Source: Acidilobaceae archaeon (lineage in GTDB: Archaea > Thermoproteota > Thermoprotei_A > Sulfolobales > Acidilobaceae). From it: 17,772 nucleotides of DNA. The stretch is taken from the NCBI GenBank assembly GCA_027013765.1, contig JALWGG010000026.1, positions 1-17,772 of the forward strand, written 5' to 3'. This document shows, piece after piece, positions 8,215 to 15,001 of the stretch. Both the position numbers and the translations under genes were made by a program. Each line of letters starts with the position of its first letter. Positions within the stretch are counted from its first letter, which is position 1. Below the pieces are notes generated by a model. That model saw nothing but the letters and a program-made list of their open reading frames with translations. It was not told where the DNA came from and did no database searches.

Positions 8215-8320
8215 CAACCATGTTGCTATGCCGGGTTTAAAGAAGTATACATGGGCCCGGCCACGAAGATTTTCGGGTATTGGGGTATTTTTATCGGTGC
8301 TGGGTGAATTGTTGATTGGT
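8215..8320. promoter_or_regulatory. Divergent promoter region between ccmAB and ccmCE
   Basis: Two boxes face outward. On the minus strand CTTTAAAC (8235-8242) is about 25 nt from the ccmA ATG at 8214. On the plus strand TATTTTTAT (8286-8294) is about 30 nt from the ccmC ATG at 8321. The shared 106-bp region suggests the two operons can be controlled together. No clear operator palindrome was seen. Confidence 0.55.
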
Positions 8321-9349
8321 ATGGTGCCTGTTATGGGGGGTTCGACGCTCTTCAGATACATGCTCCCTATCCTGGTGCTAGCTGATCTGGGGCTAGCAGT
8401 TTACCTGGTGCTTGAGGGGCCTATCCCGGTTAGCGTGCCTCTAGGCACCCCGATGGCTTATAAGAACATTTACATACACGTTCCCATAGCAGTGTCTACG
8501 TATATCATATTCCTTGGGGCCGTTGCCTCATCTATACTATACCTGTGGAGGGGGGTTGAGCGGTATTCCACATTGGCTGATGCATTCGTCAAGTATGGGA
8601 TCCTCTTCGGCGCGGCAGTCCTAGTCACTGGCAGTGCCTGGGCAAGCGAGTCGTGGGGGTCTCCATGGAACTGGGATCCAAAGGAGACAGCGGTACTACT
8701 CCTATTCTTAACATACCTGGCATACTTTCCCCTAAAGAATAGCATAAGTGACCCCGAGAGGAGGAATAGGATAGGTGCTGCATACGCTATAGCCGCATTC
8801 GTCATGGTCCCCCTAAGCTACCTGTCATCAAGGATGCTGGCCGAGAGCCTACACCCGACAACGGAGGCTATCGAGGAGTTTACAGGGGGTGGTAGTAGGA
8901 GTGCTCTTCTAGGCGTAAGAATTCTATTAATGATGGTTATAGGCGTAGGCCTTAGTATCGCATATGCTAGGGGCGGACTAGGGCTTGGCAGGCTCGGGGC
9001 AGTACTAGCATTTATTATAATGGTTATTGGTGTAGGATTCACCATCTATATCGCCGTCCCGCTAGCCTCAGAGCATTATAGGGTTGTGGATGCAGTGATC
9101 AACGATGATGGATACATAGAATCAATAACTCTATCAAACGGAGAGTCGATAAACTTCACAAAACCGTTGGAGCCTCCCCTAGAGCCTGCTGTGACTAGGG
9201 ACGGTGTCAGCACGCTCATCGGCCATATAATAGCTATAAATAATAATAGTATAAGGATCCTCTACCACTGGAGCACGGCCTTCGACTTCCTAGTGTATAC
9301 CATATTACTATCAGTTGGAATATACCTAGCTGGGAGGGGTGGAGGATGA
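8321..9349 (+). CDS. ccmC: CcmC, haem transfer protein to CcmE, with C-terminal extension
   Basis: Membrane WWD protein that loads haem onto CcmE. The core has KNIYIHVPIAVSTY with H53, the WWD motif WGSPWNWDPKE (112-122), and H178 in RMLAESLHPT, the expected flanking haem ligands. The WNWDPKET wording resembles System II CcsA proteins as much as CcmC, but the ccmABE neighbours decide for CcmC. From ATG 8321 it has 342 residues against about 240 for bacterial CcmC. The excess is at the C-terminus: two more helices (about 196-247), a loop of about 70 residues rich in charge, and a final helix (320-337). ATG 8333, preceded by GGTG at a good ribosome-binding distance, is an equally plausible start. 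The open frame reaching back to 8036 runs over ccmA and is rejected. The stop overlaps the ccmE start as ATGA. Confidence 0.88.
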   Translation: MVPVMGGSTLFRYMLPILVLADLGLAVYLVLEGPIPVSVPLGTPMAYKNIYIHVPIAVSTYIIFLGAVASSILYLWRGVERYSTLADAFVKYGILFGAAVLVTGSAWASESWGSPWNWDPKETAVLLLFLTYLAYFPLKNSISDPERRNRIGAAYAIAAFVMVPLSYLSSRMLAESLHPTTEAIEEFTGGGSRSALLGVRILLMMVIGVGLSIAYARGGLGLGRLGAVLAFIIMVIGVGFTIYIAVPLASEHYRVVDAVINDDGYIESITLSNGESINFTKPLEPPLEPAVTRDGVSTLIGHIIAINNNSIRILYHWSTAFDFLVYTILLSVGIYLAGRGGG

Positions 9350-9861
9350 GTAGGAACCTGGTACTTGTTGCAATACTTGCCTTAGCAATAGCTGGCATAG
9401 GCTATGCATCAATAAATGCCTCAAAGTACAATGAAGTAAGTAGCCTGTCTGGCATAGAGGTCCCAACAAGGGTTACCGTTAGGGGTGAGGTAGTTAACCT
9501 AGGATTCTCCAGGCTAGTAATGGTGTATAACGGTATAGTATATGACATGGATGCCCGGGGGGTATATGCAGTTGCAGAGTCGAGGACCACCCAGGACTCC
9601 TATGCAGTCTTCCTATTAAAGGGTAAGAACGGCTTCACAGTGGCAGCCGTGTACCCCTCGGCGGAGTTCATATCTAGATACGGTGGCTCCCCCGTCATAG
9701 AGTCCAGCATAGTCGTTGATGGCATATACAAGCCAGGGGACAGGTTGAAGATAGTAATGCCGACTGGGGAGCAGGTGGAGCTTCCAGTGCTGGAGATAAA
9801 TAGCATACTAAAGGGATGCCATTCATCATATGGACAGGAGCAGGCAAGGATTAAGGGCTAG
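9346..9861 (+). CDS. ccmE: CcmE, haem chaperone of the Cys-x3-Tyr type
   Basis: Membrane-anchored, outward-facing haem chaperone between CcmC and CcmF. An N-terminal helix (4-22) is followed by a beta-rich OB-like domain containing VTVRGEVVNLG, where CcmE proteins normally have a similar strand, and by GIYKPGDRLKI before the haem site. Near the C-terminus the motif is GCHSSYGQE, so C158-x3-Y162 stands where bacterial proteins have His-x3-Tyr. This cysteine variant is known from archaea and Desulfovibrio, in Ccm sets that also lack CcmG and CcmH. Length 171 is normal. GGAGG directly precedes the ATG, and ATGA overlap couples it to ccmC. Its 3' end overlaps the converging gene by 11 bases. Confidence 0.9.
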   Translation: MSRNLVLVAILALAIAGIGYASINASKYNEVSSLSGIEVPTRVTVRGEVVNLGFSRLVMVYNGIVYDMDARGVYAVAESRTTQDSYAVFLLKGKNGFTVAAVYPSAEFISRYGGSPVIESSIVVDGIYKPGDRLKIVMPTGEQVELPVLEINSILKGCHSSYGQEQARIKG

Positions 9862-10267
9862 CAGAGGACCTCCTCCCGGCAATGAATCCTATAATCCCTC
9901 CAGCACCCAGCCCGGCCATAGCAACTCCAGTTATAATCATTAGATTACTCATAGCCCCCAGTTTTCCTATATCAAGCATCGAGAGCCACACGCGCAGGCT
10001 GGAGATTGCGGGGGATAGGCTAGACACCGTGTCCGGGTCGAGTGTGAGCGGGCTCCCACTATTCGAGGCCTCGATGAGGTCCTCGGTGAACTGGAGGAAG
10101 GCGGGGCTACTCGTTATGGCAGCTAGGGTGACGAGGACCTCCGAATAGTCGGAGGCTATATTGTATAGGAGGATCCCTAGGGCGAAGACAACCACGCCAG
10201 ACACAAGGATCCCTATAGATATGCCCTGGAGCATGCATCTCCTCAACCAGGCCACCATGAGCCTCAT
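9851..10267 (-). CDS. Hypothetical two-helix membrane protein
   Basis: I do not recognise this 138-residue protein. It has a basic start (MRLMVAWLRR), a hydrophobic helix at about 14-36, an outward or inward loop of about 65 residues rich in Ser, Leu and acidic residues, and a second helix at about 107-128 with the glycine-rich core GVAMAGLGAGGIIGF, ending GRRSSASP. There are no sequons, no conserved-looking catalytic residues and one cysteine near the start (C11). It converges on ccmE with an 11-base tail overlap and is divergent from the binding-protein gene. Start ATG 10267 is chosen; ATG 10258 is possible. Codon use matches the neighbours, so it looks like a real gene. A role with either the Ccm genes or the ABC importer is open. 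Confidence 0.65.
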   Translation of the reverse strand: MRLMVAWLRRCMLQGISIGILVSGVVVFALGILLYNIASDYSEVLVTLAAITSSPAFLQFTEDLIEASNSGSPLTLDPDTVSSLSPAISSLRVWLSMLDIGKLGAMSNLMIITGVAMAGLGAGGIIGFIAGRRSSASP

Positions 10268-10356
10268 AATGCCTCTAGATGCTAAAATAGGTGGAGCAGA
10301 TAATATCAGGCGGTGGTTGCTAGATTTAATAGAGTGGTATAGCCGGATCGTCTATA
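10268..10356. promoter_or_regulatory. Divergent promoter region upstream of the ABC importer
   Basis: TTTAAT at 10325-10330 lies about 29 nt before the GTG start at 10357 and is a likely TATA box for the importer. On the minus strand, ATTTTA (10283-10288) or ATATTA (10301-10306) could serve the two-helix membrane protein. Positions were judged by eye. Confidence 0.4.
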
Positions 10357-11997
10357 GTGGTGGGTGGATTGGGTCTAAGAGGCCTAGCCCTAGCGATTCT
10401 GGCCCTACTCCTACTTAACCCCCTCCTATACGCCTCAGTAACCCATGCAGAGGGTGTAACACTCAGGATCATATCAAGGCACCCGGGAGAGATACTTAAC
10501 AAGGCTAAAGAGGAATTCCTAAAGTCGGATATAGCCAAGAAGTACAACATAGTAAATATAAAGTTCTACTCATATGATCCCACGTTGTGGGTATCCGCTA
10601 TACAATCAGCTGCAAGGAAGGGGAACAACATAGACGTTGCCTGGGGAGGAGGGCCGACACTATTCGACACACTATATGAAGCAGGCCTCCTAGCCCCTCT
10701 AGAGGGGGGTGAGGTTGAGAAGGCGATAAACGAGATCCCAGACACATACGCCGGGGCACCCATGAAGAGGGTTGGGGACGATGGGAAGATCTACTGGGTA
10801 GCAGCAAGCATTGCAAGCTTCGGCTTCACAGTGAACCACGATGTGCTAAACAAGTATGGACTCCCGGTACCCCAGAAGTGGAGCGACTTGGCAAGCCCTG
10901 TATACGCAGGCCCCCTAGTGAAGGAGAACAAGCCAATAGTAGCTATAGCAGACCCCACAAGGTCCACATCTAATACGAGAATGTATGAGATCATACTACA
11001 AGCATATGGATGGGAGGATGGGTGGAGGAACCTAACCCTGCTAGCAGCCAATAGCCTAATCGAGGGTGGAAGCGCCGATGTAAGGGACGACGTGATCCTC
11101 GGGAGAGTGGGTGTGGGGATAACGATAGACTTCTACGGCTACACAGCCATGCAGACCAACCCGGCATGCGAATACATACTCCCAGAGGGAGAGTCGATAG
11201 TCAACGGGGACCCGATAGCACTCCTCTCAACCAGCAAGAACCAGGAGGCTGCCAAGGCATTCATAGCATGGGTACTAACAGAGGGCCAGAAGGTCTGGTT
11301 CGACCCAGACATAAACAGGCTCCCCTCAAACCCCAACGCATTCAACCTGCCGGAAGGAGCGAAGAGGCAGGACCTGAAGCAGGTCTATGAGAAGCTGTCC
11401 AGCGTAAAGGGGATTGACTTCAACGACACGCTGGCACTAGAATATGAGAAGGGGATGCAATTCTACTTCAAGACGGTACTTGTAGACCTAAACAACCTAT
11501 TAAAGGAGGCGTGGAAGAAGCTGGTATACCTATACACAAACGGGTATATAAGCGAGGAGGAGTTCAAGGCCTACGCAGCAAAGCTTGGAGACCCAATAGA
11601 ATACACGGATCCGTATACAAAGCAGAAGGTTAAGTGGACCCTTGAAAATGCCATAGAAGTTACAAAAACGTTAAAAGACCCGCAAAAGGCTTCAGAGGCT
11701 AAGACTAAGTACTCTGCTACATGGAAGAAGGCTGCAACCGAGAAGTATAAGGCTATACTGGAGGAGTTGAAGAATATAGAGAAGACTAGGACCCCCGGCC
11801 AGGCAACAAAGACGAGCACAGAGGAGACGACTACAACAACGACAACAGAAAAAACGACTGAGACCGGAGCAAAGGAGACGGGAGAAACGACACAGACAAC
11901 CACGACTGAGACGGCACGTGGAGGAGTCCCCGTAGCAGCAATACTAGTTGTGATTGTACTGGTAGCACTCATAGTTATAGTGTTAAGGCGTAGATAA
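10357..11997 (+). CDS. Anchored ABC substrate-binding protein, Fe(III)/polyamine/phosphonate class
   Basis: Extracellular solute receptor for the adjacent permease and ATPase. A signal helix (about 9-27) precedes a periplasmic-binding fold: the first lobe includes NNIDVAWGGGPTLFDTL (90-106), then YWVAASIASFGFTVN (146-160) and ADPTRSTSN (198-206), a pattern of class-II binding proteins related to FbpA and AfuA. The likely ligand region includes TIDFYGYTAM (256-265) and SIVNGDPIALL (280-290). Residues about 345-475 are an added lysine-rich helical region, longer than typical FbpA (about 330 residues in all). A Thr/Glu stalk (about 484-520), a helix (523-543) and RRR end the protein. Start is GTG 10357 after a TATA box. 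Substrate is undetermined: Fe(III), an organophosphate or phosphonate, or a polyamine all remain possible. Confidence 0.83.
   Translation: MVGGLGLRGLALAILALLLLNPLLYASVTHAEGVTLRIISRHPGEILNKAKEEFLKSDIAKKYNIVNIKFYSYDPTLWVSAIQSAARKGNNIDVAWGGGPTLFDTLYEAGLLAPLEGGEVEKAINEIPDTYAGAPMKRVGDDGKIYWVAASIASFGFTVNHDVLNKYGLPVPQKWSDLASPVYAGPLVKENKPIVAIADPTRSTSNTRMYEIILQAYGWEDGWRNLTLLAANSLIEGGSADVRDDVILGRVGVGITIDFYGYTAMQTNPACEYILPEGESIVNGDPIALLSTSKNQEAAKAFIAWVLTEGQKVWFDPDINRLPSNPNAFNLPEGAKRQDLKQVYEKLSSVKGIDFNDTLALEYEKGMQFYFKTVLVDLNNLLKEAWKKLVYLYTNGYISEEEFKAYAAKLGDPIEYTDPYTKQKVKWTLENAIEVTKTLKDPQKASEAKTKYSATWKKAATEKYKAILEELKNIEKTRTPGQATKTSTEETTTTTTTEKTTETGAKETGETTQTTTTETARGGVPVAAILVVIVLVALIVIVLRRR
11806..11925 (+). 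repeat. Thr/Glu-rich stalk of the binding protein
   Basis: Low-complexity ACN/GAN codons encode about 37 residues dominated by Thr and Glu (residues 484-520) that link the binding domain to its membrane helix. This matches the display design of the cytochrome and the phosphoesterase, but it is more acidic than the cytochrome stalk. Confidence 0.6.
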
Positions 11998-12029
11998 CAC
12001 CTCATACACGGCTGGGGGACTAGGGTATA

Positions 12030-13856
12030 ATGAATAGGAGGCTATTAGCAAGACTGGCCAGCAGGGCACCGGTAGATCCTATCATACTATTAATGCTTAT
12101 AATAGCACTCATGGTTTTTACACTATTCCTAATAGCCCCGCTGGCCTTCCTATTCCTCTCCCCTAGAAACGTAGTCTCTATGGATTACCTAAAATCCTTC
12201 CTGGATTATCCCTACATGACGTTAAGCCCTCTTGGAGACGAGTGGGTCATATCCTTTGAGGAGGGCGGGGTGAAGCACTTCATATTTACATGGAGAAACT
12301 ATGGAATAATACTTAATACATTAATGGCGGCATCACTGGTTACATTATTCGCCTCCATTATAGGGACGATTGTCGCGCTCATCATGGCTAGAATGGACTT
12401 TCCAGGGAAGAATATACTCCGCGTCCTAGTCATTGTACCCCTACTCTATACCCCATTCGTGAACGCATTCGTCATATTCAAGTTCTTCGGAGGTAACGGT
12501 ATAATATCAGCTATAACATCTAAGCTAGGATTCACCGTAGAATTCCAGGACATAGCTGGGATGGTGCTTGCACAAACCATGATGTTCTGGCCAATAGTAT
12601 ACCTCAACGTTTATTCTAGCATGCTACAAGTCGACCCAAGCCTGGAGGAGCAGGCGGAGAACCTTGGTGCGAGCGGGTGGAAGCTGTTTAGAACCGTAAC
12701 CCTCCCCCTCAGCCTCCCAGGCCTCGCGTCTGGCGCTGCGATAGTATTCATATTCTCCATGGAGGACCTCGCGGCCCCCCTAGCGTTTAAGGTGGAGGAC
12801 GTGATATCAATAAGGATAGTCAGAGAGATACTCTCATCGACTACAATACTAGAATTGAGCCCCGACGCGGTGATCCTAGCACTAATACTGGTTACAATGG
12901 CATCCCTATGGTTCATAATAATTAAGAAGTATGTGAGCCTGAGGCAGTATGCAATGATCGTCAGGGGGGGCAGGTGGACCCCTAGAAGATTCAAGCCCAG
13001 CCTACTAGGATACATCTTCATATACCTAGTCCTAGTCCCATGGACGATCTTCAGCGCCATACCACAGATCGGGGTCCTCATATATGCATTCACAGAGCAG
13101 TGGATAGGCTTACTACCCTCAGGCTTGACACTGGACAACTTCAAGTACATATTCTCAGAGGAGGTTACCCTATCCGCGTTGAGGAATAGCGTTGTATACT
13201 CGGCTGCAGCCGTGATAGTCATAATCGTTATAGGGGTTTCGAGCGCGTATATATCGAGCAGGGTTAGGGCGCGCATAGCAGGGTTGCTAGACCTACTCTC
13301 AACGATACCAATAGCCATACCCGGGCTGGCATTGGCTACAGGATTAATAATACTATACGGATTCTCCCAGGCATCTACCGCGTGGCCGTTGAAGTACCTG
13401 AACCCCATAGACTATAGCCCTGCACTCCTGCTAATACTGGCGTATGCCGTGAGGAGGAGTCCATTCACGACTAGGGCCATATATGCGGGGCTCCAGCAGG
13501 TTCATGAGGCCCTTGAAGAGTCCGCCATAAACCTTGGAGCCTCCAGGTCTAGGGTCCTGGCAACCATAGTAATACCCTTGATCGGGCTGAACATATTCAG
13601 CGGGGCACTCATAAGCTTCGTCTACAGCGTTGCCGAGGTCAGTACAAGCATAACGATCGGGAGGATACACCCGATAGACGAGGGCTACGCCCCCATGACG
13701 GCTGTTATGTATGAATACCTGACAGGCGGCTACGGGGGAGGCAACTATATACATATAGTAGCCGCGATGGCTACACTAGTCCTAACGGTGCAGCTACTGG
13801 TGATAACGCTGACGAACATAGTGTTGAAGCAGAGATACGCGTTCATAGGGGTGTAA
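12030..13856 (+). CDS. Fused two-domain ABC permease
   Basis: Membrane channel of the importer. It contains two copies of the binding-protein-dependent permease domain in one chain, as in the FbpB/SfuB/AfuB group. The two cytoplasmic EAA loops that dock the ATPase are clear: EEQAENLGASGWKLFRTVTL near residue 206 and ALEESAINLGASRSRVLATI near residue 490, each with the conserved Gly and a following PL. About 12-14 hydrophobic segments are present, and the first half carries an extra outward loop near residues 50-85. The start ATG 12030 follows the binding-protein stop by 32 bases, and the stop is three bases before the ATPase GTG, so all three genes form one operon. The fused layout favours an Fe(III)- or phosphonate-type importer over a polyamine importer, which usually has two separate permeases. 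Confidence 0.9.
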   Translation: MNRRLLARLASRAPVDPIILLMLIIALMVFTLFLIAPLAFLFLSPRNVVSMDYLKSFLDYPYMTLSPLGDEWVISFEEGGVKHFIFTWRNYGIILNTLMAASLVTLFASIIGTIVALIMARMDFPGKNILRVLVIVPLLYTPFVNAFVIFKFFGGNGIISAITSKLGFTVEFQDIAGMVLAQTMMFWPIVYLNVYSSMLQVDPSLEEQAENLGASGWKLFRTVTLPLSLPGLASGAAIVFIFSMEDLAAPLAFKVEDVISIRIVREILSSTTILELSPDAVILALILVTMASLWFIIIKKYVSLRQYAMIVRGGRWTPRRFKPSLLGYIFIYLVLVPWTIFSAIPQIGVLIYAFTEQWIGLLPSGLTLDNFKYIFSEEVTLSALRNSVVYSAAAVIVIIVIGVSSAYISSRVRARIAGLLDLLSTIPIAIPGLALATGLIILYGFSQASTAWPLKYLNPIDYSPALLLILAYAVRRSPFTTRAIYAGLQQVHEALEESAINLGASRSRVLATIVIPLIGLNIFSGALISFVYSVAEVSTSITIGRIHPIDEGYAPMTAVMYEYLTGGYGGGNYIHIVAAMATLVLTVQLLVITLTNIVLKQRYAFIGV

Positions 13857-13859
13857 GCA

Positions 13860-14945
13860 GTGGTCAGTGTTAGGCTTGAAGGAGTAACAAAGAGGTACAA
13901 TAATGTAGTGGCAGTGGATAACGTGGATATAGAGGTTAGGGAGGGCGAGATATTCACACTACTAGGACCAAGCGGGTGCGGGAAGACGACCACACTCAGG
14001 ATCATAGCAGGCTTCGAGAAGCCGGACAGCGGCAGGATATACTTCGGAGACGAGGATGTGACGGATATGAAGCCCCACCTGAGGGGGACGGCAATGGTAT
14101 TCCAGAACTACGCACTATGGCCCCACATGACCGTATTCGACAACGTAGCATATGGATTGAAGCTGAGGAAGGTCCCCAAGAATGAGATAAGGAAGAGGGT
14201 TAGAAGAGCCCTAGAGCTAGTAGGCCTAGAGGGGCTAGAGGATAGATACCCACTCCAGCTCAGCGGAGGACAGCAGCAGAGGGTAGCCCTAGCAAGGGCC
14301 ATAGTAGTAGAGCCCCGCGTCCTCCTACTAGACGAGCCGCTGAGCAACCTGGATGCGAAGCTAAGGCTCAGGATGAGGGAGGAGATAGTGTCGCTCCAGA
14401 GGAGGCTGGGGATAACCACTATATACGTCACCCACGACCAGGAGGAGGCTATGAGCATAAGCGATAGGATAGCAGTCATGAACAGGGGTAGGGTGCTACA
14501 GATAGACACACCCCACGGGATATACAGGAGGCCTAGGAGCCTATTCGTCGCCACCTTCATAGGCCGTAGCACCGTATTGCGTGGAGTCGTTTCCAGAACC
14601 GTGGATAGCCTTTATGAGCTGGATATACGGGGCCTGAGGATCCTTGGAGAGAACATGTCCACTAGGGAACTATCGCCTGGGGAGGAGGCTGTAGCAGTGA
14701 TCAGGCCCGAGGACTTCACGCTTGTAGAGGAGGATGGGGGCGTTAATGTTATTGAGGGTATAGTGGAGATAGTCATGTTCCTCGGAGTCTTCAACCAGGT
14801 CAGGCTAAAGACCCCTGCTGGGAGTGTGAGTGTATACCTTAGCCCAAAGCACCGGGTGGAGCAGGGCAAGCCCCTCAGGGTATACGTTAACCCGGAGGAC
14901 GTCAAGATCTATAGTGTAAGTGAGGCGGGGGAGCTGGAGCTCTAG
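13860..14945 (+). CDS. ABC importer ATPase, FbpC/PotA-like with TOBE domain
   Basis: Cytoplasmic ATPase that powers the importer. All nucleotide-site motifs are intact: Walker A GPSGCGKT (36-43), Q-loop Q82, signature LSGGQQQR (134-141), Walker B LLLDEP (155-160), D-loop SNLD (162-165) and H-loop H192 in VTHDQEEAMS. The C-terminal 120 residues form a TOBE-like beta domain, with IRPEDFTLVEE at 281-291 and VYVNPEDVKIYS at 341-352, typical of the PotA/FbpC/MalK branch. At 361 residues it is normal length. GTG 13860 is used because it gives MVSVRLEGVTKRY, the standard N-terminus, three bases after the permease stop. The ligand cannot be inferred from the ATPase alone. Confidence 0.92.
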   Translation: MVSVRLEGVTKRYNNVVAVDNVDIEVREGEIFTLLGPSGCGKTTTLRIIAGFEKPDSGRIYFGDEDVTDMKPHLRGTAMVFQNYALWPHMTVFDNVAYGLKLRKVPKNEIRKRVRRALELVGLEGLEDRYPLQLSGGQQQRVALARAIVVEPRVLLLDEPLSNLDAKLRLRMREEIVSLQRRLGITTIYVTHDQEEAMSISDRIAVMNRGRVLQIDTPHGIYRRPRSLFVATFIGRSTVLRGVVSRTVDSLYELDIRGLRILGENMSTRELSPGEEAVAVIRPEDFTLVEEDGGVNVIEGIVEIVMFLGVFNQVRLKTPAGSVSVYLSPKHRVEQGKPLRVYVNPEDVKIYSVSEAGELEL

Positions 14946-14955
14946 ATGGGAACAC

Positions 14956-14961
14956 TTTATA
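14956..14961 (+). promoter_or_regulatory. Probable TATA box for the metallophosphoesterase gene
   Basis: TTTATA lies in the 56-bp gap after the ATPase gene. Transcription would begin near 14985, just before GGTG (14987-14990), which can act as a ribosome-binding site for TTG 15002. The phosphoesterase may therefore be expressed separately from the importer. Confidence 0.45.
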
Positions 14962-15001
14962 CCCAGCCCTGTCAATAGGCTAACACGGTGGTCTCTAGGC
15001 C

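Noticed and set aside
8036..8320. Upstream extension of the ccmC frame
   Set aside because: It runs antisense through the ATPase core of ccmA, and a TATA box at 8286-8294 places transcription after it.
8215..8361. Upstream extension of the ccmA frame
   Set aside because: It would cover the divergent promoter; the ATPase domain starts normally at ATG 8214 with a TTTAAA box at the right distance.
1..9861. A short ccmD-like gene in one of the gaps of the Ccm locus
   Set aside because: The gaps are 1 to 122 bp and hold promoters; none contains a plausible single-helix small frame.
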